From assembly GCA_030262715.1 (NCBI GenBank), contig JAJSZR010000011.1, forward strand, positions 1-32,886: DNA of 32,886 bases. The letters are read 5' to 3'. The notes under the pieces were generated by a model. That model did not search any database. It was not told where the DNA came from and saw nothing but the letters and a program-made list of their open reading frames with translations. This document shows positions 16,194 to 24,173 of this stretch, in pieces. Position 1 is the first letter of the stretch. Each line of letters begins with the position of its first letter. The DNA is from Deltaproteobacteria bacterium. Lineage in GTDB: Bacteria; Desulfobacterota; Dissulfuribacteria; Dissulfuribacterales; UBA3076. The position numbers and the translations under genes are program-made.

Positions 16194-18203
16194 ATGGATT
16201 CGACCCCTCATAGCATGATCACAGACAGCCTGCAACAGGGGATCGAAAGGGGGGTATCATGGTTGTTGGATAACCACCGGCCGGAAGGGTTCTGGGTAGG
16301 GAACCTGGAAACCAACTCCTGCATGGAAGCACAGTGGGTCCTAGCCATACATTTTCTCGGTGTGGAGGATGATCCGAAGTATGAATCGGTAGTCCGGGCA
16401 ATCCTGAACGAGCAGCGGCCTGACGGTTCATGGGAGGTTTACTACCAGGCGACCATTGGCGACATCAACACCACGGTCGAGTGCTATACAGCGCTCAGGG
16501 CCTCCGGCATGCCTTTTGATGCCCTGCCTCTCCGCAAGGCAAGAGAATGGATCCTAGAGCATGGCGGGCTGGGAGGCCTCCGGGTCTTTACCAGATACTG
16601 GCTTGCCCTGTTTGGTGAATGGCCATGGGATGCTACTCCGGCCCTGCCTCCGGAAATCATATTCCTGCCATCCTGGGCCCCCTTTAATGTCTATCAGTTT
16701 GCCTCCTGGGCCCGGGGCACCATTATTCCATTGACAGTGCTGAGGGCCAGACGGCCGGTCAGAAAACTCCCGCAGGAACATCGAATTGATGAGCTTTTTC
16801 CTGAGACACGGGACCATTTCGATTACCGATCGGCCAGTAAAGGCCATACCTCTTTCTGGCAGCGTCCTTTCTATCTGTCTGACCGGTTGTTGAGCCGGTA
16901 TACCGGTTTTCCGTTTCGTCCAGGCCGAGAACTGGCCATACGACAATGTCTGGAGTGGATCATTCGTCATCAGGAGGCGGACGGGGCATGGAGTGGCATT
17001 CAGCCGCCATGGATCTATTCGCTGATGGCTTTGAATGTGGAAGGATACGCCGTTGATCATCCAGTGCTGGCTGCCGGACTTGATGCCTGGAATCAACACT
17101 GGAAATTCGAGAAAAATGGAGCTACCTATCTCCAGGCCAGTGATACGCCTGTGTGGGATACCGTGCTTTCACTCCTGGCCCTTTTGGACTGCCGGCAGGA
17201 TTTCAATGCAACACCCCAAATGCAAGTTGCTTTGGAATGGATACTAAACGAACAGGTTCTGGCAGGAGGGGACTGGCAGGTCTATGTCAAAGATGTGGAG
17301 CCTGGTGGATGGGCCTTTGAGCGGCAAAACGACTTTTATCCCGATGTGGATGATACAGCAGTGGCCATAATTGTCTTGCTCAGATTGCTGCCTGCCTTGG
17401 GCTCCGGTCTGCGGAGCCGGGTTGACCTGGCTATACGCAGGGCAGTGGCCTGGATGAATGCTATGCAGAGCGCAAACGGCGGCTGGGGTGCCTTCGACAA
17501 GGACAACACCAGCCGTTTTATTACCCTTATCCCCTTCTGTGATTTCGGCGAGACGCTTGATCCGCCGAGTGCTGATGTAACAGCCCATGTACTGGAGGCC
17601 CTTGGACTCCTGGGACGGGGGATGGATGATCCCGTTGTTGCCCGGGCCTATAGATATATCCGGTCGGAACAGGAAGAGGATGGTAGCTGGTTCGGCCGTT
17701 GGGGAGTCAATCATATCTATGGAACGGCCGCAGTCCTGCCGGCCCTGAAGGCCATTGGCGAGGATATGAATGCGGCCTATGTGCAAAAGGCGGCCCAATG
17801 GATCGTGGACCACCAGAACCCGGACGGTGGCTGGGGCGAAAGCTGCGGCTCTTACATGGATATCACACTCAGAGGATGTGGCCCTAGTACCGCTTCACAG
17901 ACCGGCTGGGCCATCATGGCCCTTGTGGCCACAGGATCCCATGCCTATGATCAGGTGATTGAACAAGGGCTGGAATGGTTGCTGGCAACGCAATGTACTG
18001 ACGGTACCTGGGATGAGCCACAATATACCGGCACCGGTTTCCCGGGCTACGGGATTGGCGAGCGCACTGACATTGCCAAAGCGGTAAGTGACCTGGATCA
18101 GGGCAGCGAGCTTGCCAGAGGATTTATGCTCAACTACAATATGTACCGCCATTATTTCCCGCTCATGGCCATGGGCAGAGCCTGGCGTCACCTTAGTGAG
18201 TAA
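16194..18203 (+). CDS. shc: squalene-hopene cyclase
   Basis: This class II triterpene cyclase turns squalene into hopene and hopanol; it is a monotopic membrane enzyme. The catalytic acid motif DVDDTA lies at residues 384-389. Several QW repeats are visible (for example QEADGAWSG, QSANGGWGAFDKDN, QEEDGSWFGRWGVN, QNPDGGWGES, QCTDGTWDEPQYTGTGFP), and the N-terminal TINTTVECYTALR-like segment is present. The length of 669 residues is within the usual 630-720. The ATG at 16194 is 8 bp from the divergent hpnG start. A convergent glgC ends 17 bp after its stop. With hpnH and hpnG it is sufficient for extended C35 hopanoid precursors. Confidence 0.95.
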   Translation: MDSTPHSMITDSLQQGIERGVSWLLDNHRPEGFWVGNLETNSCMEAQWVLAIHFLGVEDDPKYESVVRAILNEQRPDGSWEVYYQATIGDINTTVECYTALRASGMPFDALPLRKAREWILEHGGLGGLRVFTRYWLALFGEWPWDATPALPPEIIFLPSWAPFNVYQFASWARGTIIPLTVLRARRPVRKLPQEHRIDELFPETRDHFDYRSASKGHTSFWQRPFYLSDRLLSRYTGFPFRPGRELAIRQCLEWIIRHQEADGAWSGIQPPWIYSLMALNVEGYAVDHPVLAAGLDAWNQHWKFEKNGATYLQASDTPVWDTVLSLLALLDCRQDFNATPQMQVALEWILNEQVLAGGDWQVYVKDVEPGGWAFERQNDFYPDVDDTAVAIIVLLRLLPALGSGLRSRVDLAIRRAVAWMNAMQSANGGWGAFDKDNTSRFITLIPFCDFGETLDPPSADVTAHVLEALGLLGRGMDDPVVARAYRYIRSEQEEDGSWFGRWGVNHIYGTAAVLPALKAIGEDMNAAYVQKAAQWIVDHQNPDGGWGESCGSYMDITLRGCGPSTASQTGWAIMALVATGSHAYDQVIEQGLEWLLATQCTDGTWDEPQYTGTGFPGYGIGERTDIAKAVSDLDQGSELARGFMLNYNMYRHYFPLMAMGRAWRHLSE

Positions 18204-18220
18204 AATCCACCAACCAGTCA

Positions 18221-19459
18221 TCATTTCGCACTTATAATGTCCCCTTGCTCATAAATCTTCTGGGTAAAGTCTTCGGCCTTGAGTTCGGGATGAACGCTGC
18301 ACCCTGGTCCTATTTTTATCCCCTGGGGTATTTGTGTTCGGATACCTATTACAGTGAGTGCCTCGTCCTGTTCACCAATTACGGAATCCCTGCCAATACT
18401 GACACCAAGGTCAGTTATAGTATTCTCAACTCTGGCTCCTGGTCCTACCTGAGTATCGAAAAACAGTATTGAATCATTTACTACTGCCCCCGCTCCCACA
18501 TAGGCCCCAGGAAAAAGGATTGATCGAGCAACTTGTCCTTCAACTCTGACCCCGTTATAAATCCTTGAATTGTTTATGGAGCCTTGAGGGCCAATAAGTG
18601 CAGGGCTCCGATCTCTTATTGCCTCGTGGTCCAGGTTGGTACGTACTTGCCAATCGGACAGTTTTATTTTTGGATGTTCCCCCAAGAGATCCATGTTGGC
18701 GGTCCAGTATTCCTCAAGGGTCCGGCTGTATCCCCAATAACCGTGAAATTTGTAACCATATACCTTATGTTTGCTCATTATGGCAGGAAATATGTCTCTG
18801 CCGAACTCATGGGAGTCAGCTCCGGTATTTTCCTTCAAGGCCTGGTCCAGAATCTCGGCCTTGAACAGATATATGGTCATGGAGGCCCAGTTTGATGCAG
18901 GGTGGGCCGGTTTTTCTATATATTCCAGAAGACGGCCTCCTCTTGGGTCATCCTCAGAAATCAGGGCCAGGCCGAATCTGGACGAACCTGCCGGAGAAAC
19001 CTGAACAAAGGAAGCCGTAGCATCGGCACCCACGTCCAGATGAAATTGAATGAGTCTTTGATAATCCATATGATAGATATGGTCGCCTGATAAGATTAGT
19101 ATAAGGTCTGGTTTTTGAGCATGGATAAAGTCAAGGTTTTGATATACCGCATCGGCTGTGCCCTTATACCAGTCTGAGGCATGCAAGCCTTGAAAAGGAG
19201 GCAGAAGAGTGATACCGCGATGTCTGCCTGTCATGTCCCAGGATGCGCCTGTCCCGATATGCTCTATTAGAGATGAGGACCTATACTGGCTGAGAATTCC
19301 GACTCTCTCGATGCCTGATTGCATAAGGTTACTTAAAGGGAAATCTATGAATCTGTACAGGCCTCCAAAAGGTACTGTGGACTTAGGCCTGAAGAAGGTA
19401 AGGACTCCAAGCTCATCAACCCTGCCGCCGGCAAGGACCATAGCTAAAATTTTCGGCAT
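18221..19459 (-). CDS. glgC: glucose-1-phosphate adenylyltransferase
   Basis: GlgC makes ADP-glucose from ATP and glucose 1-phosphate, the committed step of glycogen synthesis. The N-terminal nucleotidyltransferase domain shows AMVLAGGRVDELGVLTFFRP, PFGGLYRFIDFPLSNLMQSG, WYKGTADAV and LSGDHIYHMDY. The middle has the glucose-1-P site region SSRFGLALI and IEKPAHP, and the C-terminal part is a left-handed beta helix of hexapeptides (NSRIYNGVRVEGQV, NSILFFDTQVGPGARV). Its 412 residues match the family. The common GGxGTRL loop reads GGRVDELGVLT here, a known variant type. It stands alone, convergent with shc. Confidence 0.93.
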   Translation of the reverse strand: MPKILAMVLAGGRVDELGVLTFFRPKSTVPFGGLYRFIDFPLSNLMQSGIERVGILSQYRSSSLIEHIGTGASWDMTGRHRGITLLPPFQGLHASDWYKGTADAVYQNLDFIHAQKPDLILILSGDHIYHMDYQRLIQFHLDVGADATASFVQVSPAGSSRFGLALISEDDPRGGRLLEYIEKPAHPASNWASMTIYLFKAEILDQALKENTGADSHEFGRDIFPAIMSKHKVYGYKFHGYWGYSRTLEEYWTANMDLLGEHPKIKLSDWQVRTNLDHEAIRDRSPALIGPQGSINNSRIYNGVRVEGQVARSILFPGAYVGAGAVVNDSILFFDTQVGPGARVENTITDLGVSIGRDSVIGEQDEALTVIGIRTQIPQGIKIGPGCSVHPELKAEDFTQKIYEQGDIISAK

Positions 19460-19516
19460 TTGCTAACCCGATGAGTGGATCTGAAATTAAAGCTCTCCAG
19501 TGAGCTATTTACCAAA

Positions 19517-19903
19517 TTATATAGACATTGAATCTTTTACAGGTGGTGAGAATTCATCCGGCCCGCTGCCGCCAGATTCAGGGCCACCTGCAGTCTCTTC
19601 CATGGCTTCATCAACCATCTGGTCAAAATCCTCGCCAAGATCATCTCCTACCAGACCTCCCATCTTCTTCATCCACTTAGCCATGCTCTTGGGATTATTT
19701 TCGTCGAGACCCGACATCATTGCCGGATCTGCTAATTTTTCCAGCCTTGACTCTTCGGAAAGACGGACATTAACTCTGGAGATCAACTTGGTGACCGAGC
19801 TACTTCCACAGTATTTGCAATGGGATTCAAAATCGTCCTTATTAAGGACCAGGTGAGAAGAAATCTTTCCACACTTTTCACAGCGATATTCGTAGATCGG
19901 CAT
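19517..19903 (-). CDS. FmdB-family zinc ribbon protein
   Basis: A 128-residue protein starting MPIYEYRCEKCGK, the signature of the FmdB/putative regulatory zinc ribbon family. Two CxxC pairs (Cys8/Cys11 and Cys29/Cys32) can bind one zinc. The remainder is a low-complexity acidic tail rich in Glu, Gly, Ser and Pro, typical for this family. The function is unknown; FmdB was named as a regulator in methylotrophs but most members are uncharacterised. A GGAGGGA ribosome binding site lies at a good distance from the ATG at 19903. It is flanked by glgC and a DHH phosphoesterase on the same strand with gaps of 57 and 41 bp. Confidence 0.85.
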   Translation of the reverse strand: MPIYEYRCEKCGKISSHLVLNKDDFESHCKYCGSSSVTKLISRVNVRLSEESRLEKLADPAMMSGLDENNPKSMAKWMKKMGGLVGDDLGEDFDQMVDEAMEETAGGPESGGSGPDEFSPPVKDSMSI

Positions 19904-19944
19904 GATTACTTCCCTCCATGTGCCGGATTCTGTACAGGATTTGT

Positions 19945-21009
19945 TTACCCAAAATGTTTAGCTACCAAGCGAAGGAGCGTATTTGTTGTAAATTTTTTGG
20001 CTGCACCCTCAGGCAGATTCTTAAAAGGAACCTCTGCCCTGGCACTTTGCCTGTGTCCTCCTGCTGACCCTATTTTCCCAAAGACCCTGGCCGCCAGTTT
20101 CCCCGCATTTTTTCTATAGCCATCGCAGCGAAAGATAACTATTAGCTTCTCTCCATACTGTCCGGAGATTATGACCCAGCCTATATCATGAATATGCGTA
20201 AAAAAATCGGCTATTAAGACAAGAATATCCGGATTTCCAACGCGGCCCAGGTGGACATAAATACGTTTTTTGCTGGTCTTCATGGTTTCCAGGGCGATCT
20301 TGAAATATTTCAACTCTGACCGCCTTATGTCAGCAGTCTCTATCTTATTCAGCAGTTGCTGGTTGATCCGCTTAAAGAGGTATTGGAAACAGAGCAAATC
20401 AGAGTGAGAGGTCTTTTTGGTAAAGTTCTGGGTATCGGCCTTAATGCCGTAAAAGAGTGCTGTTGCAAGGGCTACCGTAGGATTTATCTTGGCGGCCTTC
20501 AGGTATTCTGTGAGCATGGAGGCGACCGCTCCATATTCCGGCCGTATATCTACAAATGGAGCATCCCATCCATCAGTGATGGGGTGATGGTCTATTACTG
20601 CATTATAGGAAATTGAAGCCAGATCCGGATGGTGCGAGGGTTGGGAATCTATCAGCACGAATTTGGTGTACTGATCCTGCTTTATCCTCCTCAGGAGATG
20701 CAGAGGAATTTTGAGAAAATCTCTCATTGCAAGATTATTCAAGCGTTTTATCTCATTATTGTGAGCGATTGTCACCTCTTCTACTCTTCGACTGAGCAGT
20801 CTTTTTACTGCCTGAGCGCTGGACATGGCATCGGGGTCAGCTACTATGACGACCAGTACCCGATCGTCCCGCTTGAAGAGCTGCAAGAAAGAACGGAGAC
20901 GTTCTATATTAGAAAGCCTTCTTGTGATACGTGCACTATGATAAGGAGATTGTGGCGAACCAGCTATTTCAGGATCGTGTTTACCGTTATTATTAACTGA
21001 GTTTGTCAT
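19945..21009 (-). CDS. DHH-family phosphoesterase (NrnA-like)
   Basis: A 354-residue protein of the DHH superfamily, which hydrolyses short oligonucleotides, cyclic dinucleotides or related phosphodiesters using manganese. Visible are VLVVIVADPDAMSSAQAVKRLL (motif I, DPDA), VLIDSQPSHHPDL (motif II), NAVIDHHPITD (the DHH motif) and YGIKADTQNFTKKT (motif IV, D-T-x-x-F). The C-terminal DHHA1-like domain ends with GSAGGHRQSARAEVPF, the usual GG-H substrate loop. The N-terminal 40 residues are hydrophilic and poorly conserved. No clear ribosome binding site precedes the ATG at 21009. The substrate is not determined by the sequence. Confidence 0.85.
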   Translation of the reverse strand: MTNSVNNNGKHDPEIAGSPQSPYHSARITRRLSNIERLRSFLQLFKRDDRVLVVIVADPDAMSSAQAVKRLLSRRVEEVTIAHNNEIKRLNNLAMRDFLKIPLHLLRRIKQDQYTKFVLIDSQPSHHPDLASISYNAVIDHHPITDGWDAPFVDIRPEYGAVASMLTEYLKAAKINPTVALATALFYGIKADTQNFTKKTSHSDLLCFQYLFKRINQQLLNKIETADIRRSELKYFKIALETMKTSKKRIYVHLGRVGNPDILVLIADFFTHIHDIGWVIISGQYGEKLIVIFRCDGYRKNAGKLAARVFGKIGSAGGHRQSARAEVPFKNLPEGAAKKFTTNTLLRLVAKHFG

Positions 21010-21585
21010 TTTACTATTATGCAGCCTACTTCACAACACGAAATATTAACTGGAACAAGTGTGCCAAGCAAGCCCGCCGACAAAGTAAGCACAGTTTGTA
21101 TTATAGAGCAATTCTAAATTAGTCATGATTCCGCCAAAAAAACCTAATCTGCGGTGTTACTTCAATTTTCCAGCCCATGCGACGTACGATAACATCGGAC
21201 CAAGGCCAAGAACGTCCAGTCTTCCACCTTTATGATCATATGAGTCTGATGCTATAATCATCTTGTAGTTTTCGACAACTTCCTTATTATATAGTGAAAA
21301 GTATTTTTAATGTCCAAACTAAATATTACACTAAGTCACAGTATCAGCAAATGACACTATGGAGGATCTCTTGCGAAAAGGCTTAAGGTGTTACCACTGG
21401 GTCTGGTTGGCTCTCCTGGCTAAGTTTGGTTTGGATGTGCTGGGAATTTGGGTTAAAAAAAAGAGGGCGAAATCAATTAAAAAGCCTGCTAGTAGAGCCG
21501 CTTGAAAAACTCAAAATTTTGTTCAAGGGCAAAACGCGAAAAGGTGAAAAAAGCATCATAAACTCCGCTCTTATCTTATTTCAAA
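21010..21585. other. long intergenic stretch between two minus-strand genes
   Basis: No RNA gene, terminator or repeat is obvious apart from the word GTGTTACTTCAATTTT near 21154, which is also found near 10078 behind msbA. The only plausible gene inside is the 48-codon frame listed at 21359-21505. The region upstream of the DHH gene probably contains its promoter but no convincing hexamer pair was found. Confidence 0.4.
21359..21505 (+). CDS. possible small membrane-type peptide
   Basis: A frame of 48 codons from an ATG at 21359 reads MEDLLRKGLRCYHWVWLALL, then KFGLDVLGIWVKKKRAKSIK and a basic tail, ending at 503-505 of that kilobase. One hydrophobic stretch flanked by positively charged residues is what a single-pass membrane peptide would look like. 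There is no strong ribosome binding site and the family is unrecognised, so this may be chance or the end of a lost gene. Confidence 0.25.
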   Translation: MEDLLRKGLRCYHWVWLALLAKFGLDVLGIWVKKKRAKSIKKPASRAA

Positions 21586-22371
21586 TTATTTCATCAAATA
21601 ACCCTTGAGCCGGATATCTTCCACTCGAAATGGTGCAAGCTCATGATTTAGACACCTGATTATCGGCTGTCTATATTGCATCAGAAAATTTTCTTGAATA
21701 CCGGAGCTTATATCGATACCCTTAAGTTCCCTGTAAATTGCGTCTCTGGCCCAGGCCTCTTTTTTTCGAATTGCGCGCTTTGTCTTGGCATCAGAGATAA
21801 TAAGTTCCGCTTGTAATTTAAAAAAAATCATTTCTTTATTCCGTTGAACTGGAATAAGAAACGGGGCAAGATTCATGGTTTCAAAGTCAACATGATTGCC
21901 CAAGGTATCTGGGATATCCTTTATAATCGCACTATGTGGCCCTAAAAACGGAACCGAAAGATTCCACAAGACCACAAATCCCACTGTGAGGAGAAATCCC
22001 GACACCCCTGTTATGGCCCAAGTAATCCACGATGCTTCGTCCGGCAGCTTTGTCTCTGCAGTCTCTTGTGAAGGCCTTTCTCCTGCCTGCTCTGGCAGGA
22101 TGGCCTCTTCAGGGAATAGTTTTATTGCCTTTTCATCTGACTCATCATAACTATTATCCTCAAAAAGCCGGATTTCAGCCGGGTGATCTCCTTCATCCCG
22201 TAATTCATCGTCAGAAAGTATCACCTCAAAGTCATTTTCCAATGACTCTCTTGAGTTTGCATCGGCCTGCGGACTATCATCACCTGAGTCCTTTATCGAT
22301 TTGGTGATTTCTATATCCGGTCCTTTTTTTGAACCGGTTTTGTCTTTGAAAATAGAAGTATCTTGAGTCAC
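21586..22371 (-). CDS. FliL-like single-pass membrane protein
   Basis: The 261-residue protein has a long acidic, low-complexity cytoplasmic part (residues 1-112), one membrane segment (about 115-137, ITGVSGFLLTVGFVVLWNL) and a C-terminal domain of about 120 residues. That domain resembles FliL: ELIISDAKTKRAIRKKEAWARDAIYREL, a helix ending in FLMQYRQPIIRCLN and the final strand RVEDIRLKGYLMK. FliL proteins associate with the flagellar stator, and stand-alone relatives exist outside flagellar loci. No flagellar gene is nearby, so the role is open. The start is a GTG at 22369-22371 without a strong ribosome binding site; no alternative Met is near. Confidence 0.65.
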   Translation of the reverse strand: MTQDTSIFKDKTGSKKGPDIEITKSIKDSGDDSPQADANSRESLENDFEVILSDDELRDEGDHPAEIRLFEDNSYDESDEKAIKLFPEEAILPEQAGERPSQETAETKLPDEASWITWAITGVSGFLLTVGFVVLWNLSVPFLGPHSAIIKDIPDTLGNHVDFETMNLAPFLIPVQRNKEMIFFKLQAELIISDAKTKRAIRKKEAWARDAIYRELKGIDISSGIQENFLMQYRQPIIRCLNHELAPFRVEDIRLKGYLMK

Positions 22372-22704
22372 AGCAATTGTTATCAGGAAAAACTATTTTA
22401 TATCTTCTAGTCCAAGGTCTTAAGACGGAAGTAGAAGAGGGTTATATAGAGATATAAAGTCATGGCACTTAAGATCAGATCTTTATGAGGGCAGATCAAA
22501 TTAGGTTTGCCATTTTTTAGTTAAACTGATACTGGCATTTTCGATTCCCCTTTCTTTTCTATTTTTTTATTGCATTTTACAATTTGCCTTTAGTTATTGT
22601 CAATGGAATTCTGTAATCCGACCATATCCCGTTTTCAAGCCCTTCCCTGCCCTTATAAATCATGATGAATCCTGAGATTATCTGGCCTGCTTTTTCTTGA
22701 CATA

Positions 22705-22734
22705 TTGCTTTTTTTATTAAAATTCATTTATAAT
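22705..22734 (+). promoter_or_regulatory. sigma70-type promoter for the Slp lipoprotein
   Basis: TTGCTT (22705-22710) and a perfect TATAAT (22729-22734) are separated by 18 bp, about 20 bp upstream of the ATG at 22757. The leader would be short. The rest of the 385-bp gap (22372-22756) is AT-rich and shows nothing else. Confidence 0.55.
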
Positions 22735-22756
22735 ATGTTTTAATTAAGGGTAATCT

Positions 22757-23311
22757 ATGAGTATGAAAGCTGTGCACACAAGGGGCAACATCTGGCATCT
22801 GTTTTTTGCCCTCACATTTCTAGTCTGTGGTTCTTTCTCCCTCACCGGCTGTGCTCCGGCGATTTCAAAGCAATTGAGGCAACAAGTAGCAAAGGAGCTC
22901 ACTTTGAAGATGGTGCTGAAAAATCCAAAGGCTTATAAGGAAAAGACCATACTCTGGAGCGGGTTGATTATGAGCTCTGTGAACCTGAAAGAGGGAACAT
23001 TGATCGAGGTATTGCAAAAACCAGCCGATATGCAGGGAAAACCAAGGGATGTGGATAAATCAGAGGGAAGGTTTCTGGCCTTATACTCCAGTTACCTTGA
23101 TGTGGCCATCTATCGCCAGGGAAGAAAGGTAACAGTGGCAGGAAAGGTTCAAGGAAAGAAGGTTCAGCGCCTGGGTGAAATCGAGTATACCTATCCTCTG
23201 ATCGCTGCCAAGGAGATCCATCTCTGGCCTGTAGAAAAGGAACAAAGGGTCTATCACCCCTATCCCTACTGGCACTATCCCCGGTGGTATTATCCATACT
23301 GGTGGCCCTAA
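22757..23311 (+). CDS. Slp-family outer-membrane lipoprotein
   Basis: A 184-residue lipoprotein precursor. The signal peptide is followed by the lipobox LTGC with the acylated Cys at residue 32, then APAIS. The mature part has the Slp pattern of a small beta-rich domain: LKNPKAYKEKTILWSGLIMS, GTLIEVLQKPAD, GRFLALYSSYLDVAIYRQGRK and VTVAGKVQGKKVQRLGEIEYTYPLI. Slp proteins are starvation- or stress-induced outer-membrane lipoproteins in enterobacteria. The C-terminus is unusual, a run of Tyr, Trp, Pro and His (HPYPYWHYPRWYYPYWWP). The ATG at 22763 is an alternative start; a weak AAGGGT stands before the first. It has its own promoter and stands alone. Confidence 0.85.
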   Translation: MSMKAVHTRGNIWHLFFALTFLVCGSFSLTGCAPAISKQLRQQVAKELTLKMVLKNPKAYKEKTILWSGLIMSSVNLKEGTLIEVLQKPADMQGKPRDVDKSEGRFLALYSSYLDVAIYRQGRKVTVAGKVQGKKVQRLGEIEYTYPLIAAKEIHLWPVEKEQRVYHPYPYWHYPRWYYPYWWP

Positions 23312-23440
23312 GTGGAACTTTTCAAACCTTCAAATTCCTGGCGAAATCATGTGAACAAAAGGAATTAGACTCTCACAAATAATTCGTCATAGACAGGTTC
23401 AACTATTGGCTCCGATTTCGCCGGCCTGCCGACCTATAGA

Positions 23441-23650
23441 TCAGGACTTCCGTTCAGATTTAAGCGCTTTCCAGGGCGGAGGGTTATAGACATTATAGTG
23501 CCAGACTGAAAAGCCTATTAGTGCAATCCCGGCCCAGGTATGCCACTGGCGGTTGACACATCCTCGCCCCATTCCGGTCCAGACCAGACCGCCCAGCGAG
23601 ATCACCATTCCCGCCTTGGACCAGGTCCTTACTGTCTTGGTATCAAACAT
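23441..23650 (-). CDS. small two-helix membrane protein
   Basis: From the ATG at 23650 a 69-residue protein reads MFDTKTVRTWSKAGMVISLG, with two hydrophobic segments (SKAGMVISLGGLVWTG and WHTWAGIALIGFSVWHYNVY) and a short basic tail. GGAG sits five bases before the ATG, and this decides the start; the open frame could be extended upstream to 23788 but that part is low in coding character and lies over a repeat-like palindrome. The family is not recognised. It is convergent with the Slp gene and 129 bp from it. Confidence 0.6.
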   Translation of the reverse strand: MFDTKTVRTWSKAGMVISLGGLVWTGMGRGCVNRQWHTWAGIALIGFSVWHYNVYNPPPWKALKSERKS

Positions 23651-23755
23651 TTCTCCGTTACTCCAATCGTAACCATTTACGGGATTACAACGCCCGTTCG
23701 TTTTACCGCAACCCACAGAACTGTAAGCGTTTACAGGGTGCTGCAGATGCGAGGC

Positions 23756-23778
23756 GGAGGGTACGCAGACGTACTCCC
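23756..23778. repeat. short imperfect palindrome
   Basis: The bases GTACG and CGTAC face each other around CAGA, flanked by imperfect GGAG/CTCC arms. It sits upstream of the small membrane protein gene in a segment (23651-23929) without other recognisable content. It may belong to an intergenic repeat family; no second copy is in the window. Confidence 0.3.
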
Positions 23779-23929
23779 TGTACTTCAAGTGCCCGACAAC
23801 AAAGCAGATGTGGTGCCCTGTGAATGCTTACCTCCAATCATACTATAAGAAATCGAAATCAAGACGCAGAGGAGGATGCTATGACCACAAACCTCCTCTT
23901 GCTATTAACGCGGGATGACTATTTTTTCT

Positions 23930-23954
23930 GGTTCTTCGCTATTTAGTGTGGGTA
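23930..23954 (+). repeat. left terminal inverted repeat of the ISL3 element
   Basis: Twenty-four of 25 bases are the reverse complement of 25409-25433. A perfect 7-bp hairpin CTGGGGA-ccag-TCCCCAG at 23980-23997 lies just inside this end, and a second imperfect GGAAC/GTTCC hairpin before the transposase; such structures can protect the transposase gene from outside transcription. Confidence 0.9.
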
Positions 23955-24173
23955 ATCTTTTCTAATCGGCTTCGCCAATCTGGGGACCAGTCCCCAGGCC
24001 CCTGGGATTTATCGCTTTCATGCCAAAACAAAGTTTAGTAGAAAAGAGAGTAAGGAGGGAACACTCAAGTTCCTTCCCTTTGTCTTGGCCCCCGGCTCGG
24101 CGCTCAGGTCGGTTCCCACCGTTGCCCTATCCTCCGGCCGGGCCATGTTTATCCTATATTTTCTTTATGAGAG

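Noticed and set aside
22697-22734. TTGACA as -35 box for the Slp promoter
   Set aside because: The distance to TATAAT is 26 bp, too long; TTGCTT at 22705 with 18 bp is a better fit.
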